Assembly (NCBI GenBank): GCA_044353855.1
Contig: JBILBF010000004.1
Coordinates: forward strand, 124,001-188,000
Reading direction: 5' to 3'
Source of the DNA: UKL13-3 sp044353855
Lineage (GTDB): Bacteria > Bacteroidota > Bacteroidia > UKL13-3
DNA: 64,000 nt
Part shown: one piece after another, positions 16,141 to 26,010 of the stretch
Numbering within the stretch: the first letter of the stretch is position 1
How the letters are laid out: every line of letters starts with the position of its first letter
Notes under the pieces: model-generated
What the model was told of the DNA's origin: nothing
The model's input: the letters and a program-made list of their open reading frames with translations, nothing else
The model's database searches: none
Position numbers and translations under genes: made by a program

Positions 16141-17766
16141 TTACTTACCCCAAGCCTTAGCATTTTGAATGGCCGATTGTTCCGTTTTAAATTCAGAAGT
16201 AAAATGGAATTGAATATCAGGATAATTATCTTGGGTCATCTTTAAAGCCCATAAACTATCGGCTAAAAATACTGGTCTGTCTTCTTTATCTGTAGCAATG
16301 TTGTGGCGTTTGATGGTGTTAAATTTCTCCAATGCTATTTTATCTTCAGAAGTAAACCAACAAGCTTTTTCGTATGAAAGTGGCCTAAATGCACACGATG
16401 CTCCATACTCAGCAAGTAACCTAAACTGGATTACTTCAAATTGCAAATCACCTACAGTACCAATAATTTTAATATTACCAGGTTGTTGCGTAAATAATTG
16501 CGCCACACCCTCATCTGTTAGCTGTTGTATTCCCTTCTCGAGCTGCTTGGTTTTCATGGGGTCTTTGTTTACTAGTTCTTTAAAAATTTCAGGTGAAAAA
16601 CTTGGGATTCCTTTAAAATGTATATTCTCTCCTTCGGTGAGCGTATCTCCAATTTTAAAATTTCCTGTATCATATAATCCAACTACATCGCCCGGAAATG
16701 ATTCATCAACCACACTTTTTTCGTTTGCCATAAAACTAGTAGGCGAGGAGAACCGTAATTTTTTGTTTAGCCTTGTATGTTGGTAAAATTTATTGCGTTC
16801 AAACTTTCCTGAAACAATACGGCAAAAGGCAATTCTGTCGCGGTGATTAGGGTCTAAGTTGGCATGTATTTTAAAAATAAAACCGGTAAAGTTTTTTTCG
16901 TTGGGTAATACTTCCCTTTCTTCGGTAAAACGCGAGCGAGGCTTAGGTGCAATATTAATAAAGGTATCAAGCAACTCTTGTACACCAAAATTATTGATGG
17001 CACTTCCAAAAAATACAGGTGCCAGATATCCTTCCAAATATAAATCTTGGTTAAAAGGTTCGTATACGCCTTCAATTAATTCTACATCTTCGCGCAATTT
17101 ATTGGCAGGTTTTGCACCTATATTAGCATCTAATGAACCATCATTTAAATCGCTAATGGCTACAATATCATTTGAAATTTTACTCCTACTTGGAGCAAAT
17201 AATTGCAATTGTTTGTGGTATAAGTTATATACCCCTTGAAAAGAAGAGCCCACGCCAATAGGCCATGTCATTGGGCGGGTATGTATGTTTAGTTCCTTTT
17301 CTATTTCTTCTAATAAATCATAAGGGTCTTGTCCCTCACGATCGAGTTTATTGATAAAAACAATAACAGGAGTATTGCGCATGCGGCATACTTCCATCAA
17401 TTTGCGGGTTTGCTCTTCAACTCCTTTTACACAATCCACAACCAATATTACACTGTCTACAGCGGTTAATGTTCTGTAGGTATCTTCTGCAAAATCCTTA
17501 TGGCCGGGAGTATCCAAAATGTTTACTTTATAACCATCATATTCAAACCCCATTACAGAAGTGGCTACCGAAATTCCCCGTTGCTTTTCAATTTCCATAA
17601 AATCGGAAGTAGCACTTTTGCGTACTTTGTTGCTTTTTACAGCACCCGCTGATTGGATAGCTCCTCCAAACAATAATAACTTTTCAGTTAGCGTTGTTTT
17701 TCCAGCATCGGGGTGGCTAATAATTCCAAATGTTCTACGCTTGCTTACTAATTCTTCCTGACTCAT
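16141..17766 (-). CDS. prfC: Peptide chain release factor 3
   Basis: 541-residue translational GTPase that removes RF1/RF2 from the ribosome after peptide release. G1 is SHPDAGKTTL at the N terminus, with the RF3-specific GAIQSAGAVK segment following; G3 is DTPGHKDF and G4 is NKLDREG. The C-terminal part holds GDLQFEVIQFRLLAEYG, typical of RF3 domain III. Length is close to the family norm (about 530). Starts at MSQEELVSKRRTFGIISH; a TATATTCG sequence a little upstream may be the -7 element. It lies 105 nt downstream of miaA on the same strand, so prfC may be cotranscribed with mpl and miaA. Confidence 0.97.
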   Translation of the reverse strand: MSQEELVSKRRTFGIISHPDAGKTTLTEKLLLFGGAIQSAGAVKSNKVRKSATSDFMEIEKQRGISVATSVMGFEYDGYKVNILDTPGHKDFAEDTYRTLTAVDSVILVVDCVKGVEEQTRKLMEVCRMRNTPVIVFINKLDREGQDPYDLLEEIEKELNIHTRPMTWPIGVGSSFQGVYNLYHKQLQLFAPSRSKISNDIVAISDLNDGSLDANIGAKPANKLREDVELIEGVYEPFNQDLYLEGYLAPVFFGSAINNFGVQELLDTFINIAPKPRSRFTEEREVLPNEKNFTGFIFKIHANLDPNHRDRIAFCRIVSGKFERNKFYQHTRLNKKLRFSSPTSFMANEKSVVDESFPGDVVGLYDTGNFKIGDTLTEGENIHFKGIPSFSPEIFKELVNKDPMKTKQLEKGIQQLTDEGVAQLFTQQPGNIKIIGTVGDLQFEVIQFRLLAEYGASCAFRPLSYEKACWFTSEDKIALEKFNTIKRHNIATDKEDRPVFLADSLWALKMTQDNYPDIQFHFTSEFKTEQSAIQNAKAWGK

Positions 17767-17871
17767 ATTTACTGTGAAATGGGCGCGAATATAAGCAGAA
17801 AAGATGAGTTTTGATGTGTTGGATAACGATTGTATTCATTCAAGTATAGTTCTTCAAAACTTGATGTTTAT

Positions 17872-18771
17872 TTATGAAGTACTGGATACTATTTTTAAGA
17901 TGGAATCTATATCAGATGGTGTTATCCAATGTGTTGGAACTTCTTTTTTAAACCAAGTAAGTTGGCGTTTAGCAAAGTTGCGTGTATGTTGTTGTATGAG
18001 TTCAATAGCTTTGTCAAGCGAGTGTTTACCGTCAAAGTATTCAAATAGTTCTTTGTATCCCACAGTTTGTAAGGCATAATTTTCTTTATAGTGGAGCACA
18101 TTTTTTACTTCATCAACCAATCCTTGTTCCATCATACTTATTACACGTTGGTTAATGCGTTCATATAGTATTTCGCGTGGAAGGTTAAGCACAACATTAA
18201 TGGTTTTAAAAGTACGAGGTTGCTTGTTAAAGGCTGTCATAAAACCTTGTTGTTTAGCAAGTACAACTTCAATGGCACGCATTACCCGTTGAGGGTTTTG
18301 TATTTCTGTTTGAGCATAAACGGTTGCATCTAATTGGTGTAATTGCTGTTGAAGGTATACTATTCCATTTGTAGCAAAATCCTTGGCCAATTGGATGCGC
18401 AATTCCTCATTAGCAGGTGGCATATCATCAAGTCCTTCAACCAAAGCTTTTACATACAATCCCGAACCTCCAACTGCTACAACGGTATCCTGTGTTTTAA
18501 ACAAGTTGGATATTTTGGCAATAGCATCCCTTTCAAAATTACCAGCGTTATAACTTTCGGTAATACTTAAATGGCCAATAAAATGATGGGGTATTTCGGC
18601 TAATTCCGTTGGGCTTGGTTTGGCTGTTCCAATACTAATTTCTTTGTAAAACTGCCTTGAGTCGGCCGATATTATTTCGGTTCCTAAGTGTTTGGCTAAA
18701 GCAATTGCTGTAGTTGTTTTACCAACAGCCGTGGGACCAAGTATACAAATAAGTTTTTTGGTATAGGTCAT
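17872..18771 (-). CDS. miaA: tRNA dimethylallyltransferase
   Basis: 299 residues. It adds the dimethylallyl group to N6 of A37 in tRNAs that read UNN codons. The P-loop is GPTAVGKTT near residue 11, followed by the diagnostic ISADSRQFYKEISIGTAKPS (D and S contact the target A). Further family blocks are VGGSGLYVKALVEGLDDMP and the C-terminal RNFAKRQLTWFKKE. It begins 14 nt after the mpl stop, so mpl and miaA are almost certainly cotranscribed. Confidence 0.97.
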   Translation of the reverse strand: MTYTKKLICILGPTAVGKTTTAIALAKHLGTEIISADSRQFYKEISIGTAKPSPTELAEIPHHFIGHLSITESYNAGNFERDAIAKISNLFKTQDTVVAVGGSGLYVKALVEGLDDMPPANEELRIQLAKDFATNGIVYLQQQLHQLDATVYAQTEIQNPQRVMRAIEVVLAKQQGFMTAFNKQPRTFKTINVVLNLPREILYERINQRVISMMEQGLVDEVKNVLHYKENYALQTVGYKELFEYFDGKHSLDKAIELIQQHTRNFAKRQLTWFKKEVPTHWITPSDIDSILKIVSSTS

Positions 18772-18785
18772 ATCACAGATTGTAA

Positions 18786-20132
18786 TTACTTAGGTTGGTT
18801 TAAGTCTAAACTCATTCCATCAAAAGTTCCGCTGCTCATAAGTAATACATTTTCGTGTCCTGTATACTGTTCATCAATAAAAGTTCGTAAGGCATTTTTA
18901 TCAGTAAATACGTTTACTCCTTCACCAAATTCTTGTGCAACTTCTGCGGTATCTAACATGGGCATTTTTTTCATCTCCAATGCATGTTTGCTAAACAAAA
19001 CTGCTTTGATGTCAGCCTCTTCCATGGTATTATGGTAATGAGGCAAAAAGGCTTTGTTCAAACTGCTAAATGTATGCAATTCATAAGCAGCAATCAGTTT
19101 GCGCTCAGGATGTAATTGTTTTACGGCATTAATGGTTGCTTGAAGTTTTGATGGAGCATGAGCAAAATCTCGGTATACAATTGATGTGGCTGTTTCTGCA
19201 ATTGTTTCCAATCGTTTGGCAGTTCCTTTAAAATGTTGAATGGCTTCATAAAATTGCATTTCATTTATTCCTGCTTCCTCACAAGCAAATTTTGCAGCCA
19301 TCATGTTTTGCAAATTGTGGTTGCCAAATACTTTTAACGGTATGGAAGTTCCATTAACAAGTAAATACGTAATGCCATCGATTACGTTATTTTCAGGTGT
19401 GGTATAGGGAATAAGTTGAGCAGCACAAGGTGTGGTTTCACTTGTTTTTTTAACTTCACTATCAGCTTCGCAATAAATTAATGCTCCATTTTGAGGAAGT
19501 CCTTTGATAAAAATTTCAAATTGTTTTAAATATATTTCATAGGTTGGAAATACATTGATATGATCCCATGAAACGCCTGTAATAATGCCAACATCAGCTT
19601 TGTATAGATGAAATTTAGGCCTAGGATCGAGGGCAGAGTTAAGGTATTCATCGCCCTCAAAAACTGCAATTTTACTAGTAGCACTAATGCCCACCATGGT
19701 ATCAAACCCTTCAATAAGGCTGCCTACTAAATAGTCAAAATCAATATGGTAGTGTTTTAATACATACAAAATCATGGCGGTGGTGCTTGTTTTACCATGG
19801 CTTCCACCCACAACAATCCGTTTTTTATCTTTGGTTTGTTCATACATATATTCCGGAAAAGAATATATTTTCAAACCCAACTCTTGCGCTTGAATAAGTT
19901 CGGGATTGTCAATTTTTGCGTGCATCCCAAGTACAATAGCATCAATATCTGAGGTAATATTATCTTTATTCCAACCTATTGTTTTGGGTAATAGGCCAGC
20001 AGCTGCCAAACGTGAAGTTGCAGGTTCGTATATTTCATCATCCGATCCTGTTACTGTAAATCCTTTTTTAGCAAGTGCCAATGCTAAATTGTGCATTACT
20101 GCTCCACCTATTGATATAAAATGAACACGCAT
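18786..20132 (-). CDS. mpl: UDP-N-acetylmuramate:L-alanyl-gamma-D-glutamyl-meso-diaminopimelate ligase (Mur ligase family)
   Basis: 448 residues. The N-terminal Rossmann domain begins VHFISIGGAVMHNLALALA; the Mur ligase ATP site is GGSHGKTSTTAMI near residue 107; the central domain shows GDEYLNSALDPRPKFHLY and GITGVSWDHINVFPT; the C-terminal domain has YRDFAHAPSKLQATI. The GD/EYL...DPRPKF pattern separates Mpl from MurC. It recycles murein tripeptide by joining it to UDP-MurNAc, implying meso-DAP peptidoglycan. First gene of a probable mpl-miaA-(prfC) operon. Confidence 0.93.
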   Translation of the reverse strand: MRVHFISIGGAVMHNLALALAKKGFTVTGSDDEIYEPATSRLAAAGLLPKTIGWNKDNITSDIDAIVLGMHAKIDNPELIQAQELGLKIYSFPEYMYEQTKDKKRIVVGGSHGKTSTTAMILYVLKHYHIDFDYLVGSLIEGFDTMVGISATSKIAVFEGDEYLNSALDPRPKFHLYKADVGIITGVSWDHINVFPTYEIYLKQFEIFIKGLPQNGALIYCEADSEVKKTSETTPCAAQLIPYTTPENNVIDGITYLLVNGTSIPLKVFGNHNLQNMMAAKFACEEAGINEMQFYEAIQHFKGTAKRLETIAETATSIVYRDFAHAPSKLQATINAVKQLHPERKLIAAYELHTFSSLNKAFLPHYHNTMEEADIKAVLFSKHALEMKKMPMLDTAEVAQEFGEGVNVFTDKNALRTFIDEQYTGHENVLLMSSGTFDGMSLDLNQPK

Positions 20133-20243
20133 AGTTGTATTGAATTAGTGTTGCAAAGTAATTGTGGTTTGGTTTTTGGTGAACATCATTTTATAAACAA
20201 TTAAACACTGATGTATTGTAAACTGAAAGAAGTATTATTGAAT

Positions 20244-20786
20244 ATGTTATTCGCTCAAAAACAGGTTAGATTTAGTTTGTTTCTTTTCATCTTCAGTATG
20301 GCAGCTTGCCAACCTGATGATGAAGTTCCATTTATTGAAGATGCAAAGCCTTTACCACCATCATTTGTGTATAGTGCTTCTATTAATGGAGTTTTTTGGG
20401 ATGGTAAGCAAAATGTTAGTTTATTGGTTAAAAACAGCTCATCTTCACCAAGTAAAGAAATGCGTATTACAGCTAACGCAACTGACTTAAAAAACTTAAA
20501 TATCACTCTTTCAGATGTATCAACAGGTATTGCAGGTGATGGTATTGCAGTTAAAACGTATACTTTAGAAAAAGGAGCCATTTCTGATGCGGCATTTTCC
20601 TATAGTGAACAAGGAGCAAATAATTATACTGGAGCATATGGTACTGTTCGTATCACCAAAAGTGATGCTGCTAATAAAAAAATTACTGGAACATTTTCCT
20701 GCACGTTATACAAAACAGCTGGTGATACACTGCGTGTTACCAATGGTATTATAACCGATTTGCCATATACTATTTTCGAACAATGA
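20244..20786 (+). CDS. Lipoprotein of unknown function, DUF6252-like
   Basis: About 180 residues from the ATG at 20244; an upstream in-frame ATG at 20211 would add 11 residues before the signal peptide. The lipobox FSMAAC (Cys about 23) predicts a lipoprotein. The mature part has the motif FVYSASINGVFWDG, then beta-strands with ITANATDLKNLNITLSD and YGTVRITKSDAANKKITGTFS. This pattern resembles the Bacteroidota DUF6252 group, as recalled; no enzymatic role is known. Its stop overlaps the start of the next gene by 4 nt (ATGA). Confidence 0.75.
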   Translation: MLFAQKQVRFSLFLFIFSMAACQPDDEVPFIEDAKPLPPSFVYSASINGVFWDGKQNVSLLVKNSSSSPSKEMRITANATDLKNLNITLSDVSTGIAGDGIAVKTYTLEKGAISDAAFSYSEQGANNYTGAYGTVRITKSDAANKKITGTFSCTLYKTAGDTLRVTNGIITDLPYTIFEQ

Positions 20787-21439
20787 GAACTGCATTAATT
20801 GTTGGCGCTACTGGCCTTATAGGTAAAAGTTGTTTATATGAATTGTTGGAAAACACATCGTACACAAAAGTAATTGCATTGGTGCGAAAACCTTTAGCTA
20901 TCAAACACCACCAATTGCAACAATTTATGGTAAACTTTGATGAGTTAGATACGCTTACAAACGAATTGGTTGCAGATGATGTGTTTTGTTGTTTAGGGAC
21001 TACCATAAAAGTTGCTGGTTCGCAAGAAAACTTTCGTAAAGTAGATCTTGAATATCCCTTAACAGTAGCCGAGCTTACATTGCACAATGGGGCTACACAA
21101 TTTTTATTGGTGAGTGCTATGGGAGCAAATGCCCAATCGTCAATTTTCTACAATAGGGTTAAGGGTGAGGTTGAAGAGCGAATTGGAGCTCTGGGATTTC
21201 GTTCTTTCCATATTTTTCAACCATCCTTATTATTGGGCGCCCGAAAAGAATTTCGTTTGGGTGAGATAATTGTAAAAGCCGTAATGAAAGGATTGAGTTT
21301 TTTGTTTATTGGCCCTATTAAAAAATACAAAGCAATACCGGGTGCTACAGTTGCCAAAGCTATGGTAACAATTGCCCTTCAACAAAAAGAAGGAGTATAT
21401 ACATACGAAAGTGATTCCATTAGTTCTATACTTAAGTAA
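20783..21439 (+). CDS. NAD(P)-binding Rossmann-fold protein, HTATIP2/YbjT-like
   Basis: 218 residues of atypical short-chain dehydrogenase type. The dinucleotide-binding motif is IVGATGLIGKS at the N terminus (GxxGxxG form), followed by VIALVRKPL and FCCLGTTIKVAGS. The catalytic Tyr/Lys pair of classical SDRs is replaced by a weaker YNRVKGEVEERI, as usual for HTATIP2-like proteins. The LLVSAMGANAQS stretch is typical of this group. Substrate unknown. Translation is probably coupled to the upstream lipoprotein gene through the ATGA overlap. Confidence 0.85.
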   Translation: MRTALIVGATGLIGKSCLYELLENTSYTKVIALVRKPLAIKHHQLQQFMVNFDELDTLTNELVADDVFCCLGTTIKVAGSQENFRKVDLEYPLTVAELTLHNGATQFLLVSAMGANAQSSIFYNRVKGEVEERIGALGFRSFHIFQPSLLLGARKEFRLGEIIVKAVMKGLSFLFIGPIKKYKAIPGATVAKAMVTIALQQKEGVYTYESDSISSILK

Positions 21440-21462
21440 AGTTTTTATGGATCTTTCTATAG

Positions 21463-22035
21463 CTATAAGTGGAACTTCACGATTACCCAACAACATTCTG
21501 TTGAAGCATCAATAGTATAGGGTTCGGGGGTATTAAACACAACAAAATCATGGGTGTTTATGTTCTGTTTTCCAGACGCTAATTCCAACACACAATTGCC
21601 CGAAAACAGGTATCCAAAGTTCATATTTCCATCGTTCTCTATGGTTTTAGATTGAGAATGTAAAAAACGAATTGCAGTACATTTCGGTTTGATAGGTTCT
21701 TTGTAAAGGATATTAAAGTCTATCACTTTTCCAGCTGCTTGTGTTTCCCATCCTCCATCAAACTCATCCAGTTCTAATGGAAAGAGTGTTTTTGTATAGT
21801 GGTTTTGATGCTTAATGGTTAGTACTCCTGTTAATACCATCAATATTCGTTTAAAACCAGGGAATGCACTAAACGTTGATGTTTCTGTTTCAATTGAAGC
21901 GGTGCTAATTCTTATACTAAAATCACGTTTTATAAACGCTGCCTTTTCAGGATAAATAAAGAGTTGAGCTGTTGTTCCTCCAGACCAAATACTGTTGAGC
22001 TGTTTTTGTTTACTTATGATTTGTATGGGTTCCAT
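21463..22035 (-). CDS. HutD/Ves family cupin
   Basis: 190 residues of the HutD/Ves double-cupin family. The N terminus WSGGTTAQLFIYPE, the centre FSIRISTASIETETSTFSAF followed by PGFKRILMVLTG, and the LELDEFDGGWETQAAG block are diagnostic. Members bind small histidine-derived or related ligands; Ves responds to cold and HutD is a proposed regulator of histidine use. No hut genes are in the window, so the role is open. It is convergent with the Rossmann protein gene, 23 nt between stops. Confidence 0.87.
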   Translation of the reverse strand: MEPIQIISKQKQLNSIWSGGTTAQLFIYPEKAAFIKRDFSIRISTASIETETSTFSAFPGFKRILMVLTGVLTIKHQNHYTKTLFPLELDEFDGGWETQAAGKVIDFNILYKEPIKPKCTAIRFLHSQSKTIENDGNMNFGYLFSGNCVLELASGKQNINTHDFVVFNTPEPYTIDASTECCWVIVKFHL

Positions 22036-22157
22036 TTTTATGTTACAATACTACAATTTGTTTTCTTTACGAATAATGTAAGGGATGCATATTTTAACAT
22101 GATATAATTTGCTGAAAAGGGCTTTGCTTTGCAATGGGTTTTAATGCATAACAATTT

Positions 22158-23339
22158 ATGTCGCAATTAGCACAATTCATTCAACAAGTTCACACGTCTC
22201 TTGCAGCAGGTACATTTGTAAAAATCACTTTGGCAAATTACAAAGGAACCACTGAAGCGTTAAAAAATATTCAAATTAAAAAAGTACGAATCAAAAATGT
22301 TGACAAGCTAAGTTTTACCTTTAAATACCTAACCAGAGATATTGTTAAAAACATTGATGTAAACGAAGGAGTTGAGCAACTTAACGAATTGCTGGGTAGT
22401 GATGGATTTAGGGTTTCAACACTTTTTACCACTGTAGCTGATTATATGTGTGAATGGTTTTCAAGTGGTAAATCGGTTTTGCGCAAACAAAATCCCACCC
22501 AAAAATCTTTACCCTCACTTGAACATAATATAGCTAAACATAGGCTCATTCAATCAACAGGAAAAACATATTTACACCAACTGAAAATTACTGATGAAAC
22601 TGGAGAGGTGTATAAAAATGCGCAAGATAAATACAAACAAATCAATCATTATATTGAATTGTTGCATCCATTATTGGCTAATTTACCGGTAAAAGAAACA
22701 ATACAAATTGTAGATATGGGTGCCGGAAAAGGTTACTTAACATTTGCTTTGTATGATTATATAACCAATGAATTAAAACGACCAGTTGTGGTAAAAGGTG
22801 TTGAGTACCGAAAAGAGTTGGTTGACTTATGTAATACCATCGCTCAGCAATCTAATTTTATGGGTTTGTCATTTGTACAAGGCAGTATTACAGATTATGA
22901 TGCAACACACACCAATGTATTGATTGCCTTGCACGCCTGCGATACAGCGACAGATGATGCTATTCAAAAAGGCATTGATGCTGGTGCCGATTTAATTGTT
23001 GTAGCTCCTTGTTGCCACAAACAAATTAGAAGAGAAATAACAACACACAAAGTTTCTAACAATCTTGATTTTTTAACCAAACATGGCATTTTTATGGAAC
23101 GCCAGGCCGAAATGGTAACCGATGGTTTGCGCTCTCTTATTATGGAATACCATGGATATGCTACCAAGGTGTTTCAGTTTGTTTCAGATGTGCATACACC
23201 CAAAAATATAATGATAGTAGGTGAGAAGAAACCCAAAACAGATGCCCAAAAACAAGTTTTGCTCAACAATATACACTCAACAAAATCTTATTTTGGAATT
23301 AAGCAACATTACCTAGAAACGGTTTTAGGGATGGAGTAA
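22158..23339 (+). CDS. SAM-dependent methyltransferase, METTL25/RRNAD1-like
   Basis: 393 residues. The N-terminal 150 residues are a basic domain with repeated K/N/I segments (LTLANYKG-like, KKVRIKNVDKLSFTFKYL). The methyltransferase part has motif I VDMGAGKGYLTFALYDYI (about residue 190), the acidic GVEYRKELVDL, and ALHACDTATDDAI followed by VVAPCCHKQIR. The HACD and PCCHKQ pair is typical of METTL25/RRNAD1-type proteins, proposed to act on rRNA or a related RNA. Target unknown. It is a single-gene unit. Confidence 0.85.
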   Translation: MSQLAQFIQQVHTSLAAGTFVKITLANYKGTTEALKNIQIKKVRIKNVDKLSFTFKYLTRDIVKNIDVNEGVEQLNELLGSDGFRVSTLFTTVADYMCEWFSSGKSVLRKQNPTQKSLPSLEHNIAKHRLIQSTGKTYLHQLKITDETGEVYKNAQDKYKQINHYIELLHPLLANLPVKETIQIVDMGAGKGYLTFALYDYITNELKRPVVVKGVEYRKELVDLCNTIAQQSNFMGLSFVQGSITDYDATHTNVLIALHACDTATDDAIQKGIDAGADLIVVAPCCHKQIRREITTHKVSNNLDFLTKHGIFMERQAEMVTDGLRSLIMEYHGYATKVFQFVSDVHTPKNIMIVGEKKPKTDAQKQVLLNNIHSTKSYFGIKQHYLETVLGME

Positions 23340-23418
23340 TAATGATTCAATTTTATATGCTTGAGCATCAAAAGCCAATTTTTTGTGATTTTAACATGAA
23401 TAACAGTAAAAATAAAGG

Positions 23419-25599
23419 ATGAGTTTTTATATTCGCTCCGTGTTACGCCTATGTTTATTGTTTGTATGTTGTGTGTTTTATACGTATACATTCAGTCAAG
23501 TTTCTTTCCCTAATAATTTACAGGCAATTGCTATTAATGGTGCCATCAACTTAGATGGACAATTAGACGATAGTATATGGCAAGTAGCACCCCGTATTCG
23601 AAATTTCACCCAACGGGAACTCAATTTTGGAGAACCTGCTTCTGAGCAAACAGAAGTTGCTATAGCCTATAATCAACAGTTTATGTATATAGCTGTTTGG
23701 TGTTATGATCAAGCTCCAGATCAAATTATAGCCAAAGAATTAAAGCGTGATTTTAACTATGATATTGACGATAATTTTATTGTCATTTTGGATACCTATA
23801 ATGATAAACGGAATGGATTTATGTTTGTGACCAATCCAAATGCTGCACGAGCAGACTTGCAAGTGTTTAACAATGGTAGTTCCATCAATACTTTTTGGAA
23901 TGGCGTGTGGAATGTGAAAACAACCAGAACATCAACTGGCTGGTTTGCCGAATTTGAAATTCCATTTTATACCTTTAAATACCGTAATCATTTAGACAAG
24001 CAAGAATGGGGTATCAATTTTGAACGGAATATTCGACATAAACGGGAACAGGTAATGTGGCAAGGTTGGAGTCGTAATAATAAAATAGCACAAGTAAACC
24101 AAGCAGGTACGTTGCAGGGTTTGGATAAATTAACCGAAAAACGGTTTGTTGAAATTAAACCTTATGTATTGGGGGGGGATGAACATAAGCCAACTGCCAA
24201 CAATCCAACGGGTAATATTGGTGGCGAAATCAATTATTTACTATCTCCAACGTATCGATTGAATCTAACGTTTAATACTGATTTTGCCCAAGTTGAAGCA
24301 GATCAACAACAAGTAAATATTACCCGCTTTCCTATTTTTTTTCCTGAGTTAAGAGAGTTTTTTTTGGAAGGGGAGGATTTTTTTAATATGGGTTTTGGTG
24401 GCAACCGCATCATTCCTTTTTATTCTCGCAAAATAGGTTTAACACCCAACCGCGAACCCATTCCCATAATTGCTGGAGTTCGTCTTTTAGGTAAAGAAGA
24501 AAACAGTACCATCGGTTTAATGAGTTTGCAAACAGCAGATGCTTTAGGGGAACCTACTACCAATTATACTTCGGCAAGTTGGCGACAAGATATTGGAAAA
24601 CAAAGTGTAATAGGAGCCATGACAACCAATAAAGTTATAGATGGACGGTGGCATACAACCTCGGGATTAAATGGGAGATACAGCACTTCTAAGTTATTTG
24701 GGAATAAAAATATAGATGTTGGAGGAGCCTTTATTCAAACATTCAATACGGATTCAAATTACCAACCCAAAGCTTTTGCCTACAGGGCTTTTGTGAGTTA
24801 TCCCAATGATAAGTTTACGTTGTTTGCTTCTAACCAACGCAGTCCTATTGACTTTAATCCTGAAATTGGGTTGATGTTGAGACGTAACTTTATTGAGTCG
24901 TTTGGTGAGTTTGCTTTTAAACCCAGACCCAAAGGAAGGTTCACCTGGATTAGGCAGTTTGAGTTTATTCCCATTAATATTACCAACACCCAATATGATG
25001 ATACCCGCCAATTGCAATCTTTTGAATACAAGTTGCAATTTTTTGGATTGGAAACCAGAAAAGGAGAACGTTTTACCATAGAATATAAACGGGTTGCTGA
25101 AGGGTTAATCAATGATTTTGTGCTGGCTAAGGATGTGGTTATATCCAAAGGCACCTATTGGTGGAACCAATATGAAAGTGAGATTCGAACGTTTAGAGGC
25201 CGAACGTTATCATTAACAAGTAGGGTTATTTGGGGTGATTTTTACGATGGACAAAATTTTCGAAACCGAACCGAATTATTGTGGCGGGTCGGAAAATTTT
25301 ACAACATGAATTTGCGGTATGAATACAACCAAATTATGTTGCCTTCTGGTAATTTTGTTTCCCATTTAATTGGTTCAAGAATGGAATATGCTATTAATCC
25401 CAATGCTTTTGGTTCTGTGCTCACACAATGGAATACCGCTCAAAATGAACTTAACTTTAATTTTAGGCTACAAGTAATTCCTAAAATTGGAACCGATTTT
25501 TATTTTATTGTGAACCAAATATATGATACCCAAACGCAACAATTGGATTTAAAAAGAGGCACCATTCTTGGGAAATTAATTTGGCGATTTACATTGTAA
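23419..25599 (+). CDS. DUF5916 outer-membrane protein with CBM9-like N-terminal domain
   Basis: 726 residues. A signal peptide (ending TYTFSQ, about residue 27) is followed by a carbohydrate-binding family 9-like sandwich (about 35-210: LDGQLDDSIWQVAP, FMYIAVWCYD). The remainder (about 220-726) is the DUF5916 region, rich in alternating aromatic beta-strands and ending KLIWRFTL with a terminal aromatic-rich strand, as in an outer-membrane beta-barrel. FPIFFPELREFFLEGEDFFNMG is followed by RIIPFYSRKIG, a hallmark of the family. Proteins of this type are common in Bacteroidota; the transported or bound ligand is unknown. Confidence 0.88.
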   Translation: MSFYIRSVLRLCLLFVCCVFYTYTFSQVSFPNNLQAIAINGAINLDGQLDDSIWQVAPRIRNFTQRELNFGEPASEQTEVAIAYNQQFMYIAVWCYDQAPDQIIAKELKRDFNYDIDDNFIVILDTYNDKRNGFMFVTNPNAARADLQVFNNGSSINTFWNGVWNVKTTRTSTGWFAEFEIPFYTFKYRNHLDKQEWGINFERNIRHKREQVMWQGWSRNNKIAQVNQAGTLQGLDKLTEKRFVEIKPYVLGGDEHKPTANNPTGNIGGEINYLLSPTYRLNLTFNTDFAQVEADQQQVNITRFPIFFPELREFFLEGEDFFNMGFGGNRIIPFYSRKIGLTPNREPIPIIAGVRLLGKEENSTIGLMSLQTADALGEPTTNYTSASWRQDIGKQSVIGAMTTNKVIDGRWHTTSGLNGRYSTSKLFGNKNIDVGGAFIQTFNTDSNYQPKAFAYRAFVSYPNDKFTLFASNQRSPIDFNPEIGLMLRRNFIESFGEFAFKPRPKGRFTWIRQFEFIPINITNTQYDDTRQLQSFEYKLQFFGLETRKGERFTIEYKRVAEGLINDFVLAKDVVISKGTYWWNQYESEIRTFRGRTLSLTSRVIWGDFYDGQNFRNRTELLWRVGKFYNMNLRYEYNQIMLPSGNFVSHLIGSRMEYAINPNAFGSVLTQWNTAQNELNFNFRLQVIPKIGTDFYFIVNQIYDTQTQQLDLKRGTILGKLIWRFTL

Positions 25600-25639
25600 A
25601 CATAAGGGGTATTTGAAAATAAATACTGTTATGTAATTA

Positions 25640-25688
25640 TTTTCGTGAAACTATAATTTAGGTTTAAAATTGATCTTTGATATATACG
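25640..25688 (+). repeat. Diverged half-copy of the 101-bp island repeat (promoter-bearing 3' half)
   Basis: By hand alignment about 37 of 49 positions match the 3' half of the array repeat (for example 27461-27510), with the stretch GATCTTTGATATA identical. It holds the -7-like element GATCTTTG at 25672-25679. The 5' half of the repeat is absent here. It lies on the opposite side of fic from the array. Confidence 0.65.
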
Positions 25689-25874
25689 TGTTCTATTTTA
25701 TAATGATCTCCGTTATCCGCCTACAAGGTAAGGTAACCCATGTTAAAACATGAATTTGGGAAGGCTATGGGTGTTAAGGCATTTGAATGTTTTTGACCGT
25801 TTCACAGGTTTTATTGATATTCCTTTGCATTAAAAAGCTGTTTTTTATTGGAAAATTTAGTGTCTGATTAGGTA

Positions 25875-26010
25875 TCGGAATAAATATTGGTAATAGTGTC
25901 GGAATAGGTGTCGGAATAAAGATATCGTATAAGTAATCTTAGTATTGATTATTATATAGTTATATATATTATTATATATCGGAATAATAGTATTGTTTTG
26001 TATCGGAATA
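25875..26010 (+). promoter_or_regulatory. Five direct TCGGAATA octamers, candidate operator for fic
   Basis: Exact copies at 25875-25882, 25899-25906, 25911-25918, 25979-25986 and 26003-26010, with variants TCGTATAA (25925) and TCGTAAAA (26014) that reaches to the fic ATG. Two pairs share the longer form GTCGGAATAGGTGTCGGAAT or the close GTATCGGAATAGGTGTCG. Spacing is irregular (24, 12, 68, 24 nt). All copies are on one strand, like iterons or cooperative repressor sites. The Fic protein ends in a winged helix, so autoregulation is a reasonable guess. Confidence 0.6.

Noticed and set aside
24754..25154. Minus-strand ORFs of 94 and 118 residues inside the DUF5916 gene
   Set aside because: Out-of-frame shadows with no family features; the plus-strand gene is uninterrupted.
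25680..25860. tracrRNA next to fic
   Set aside because: Hairpins are present, but I found no stretch complementary to the first 15-20 nt of the repeat (needs AAAGCAAATCACAAC).
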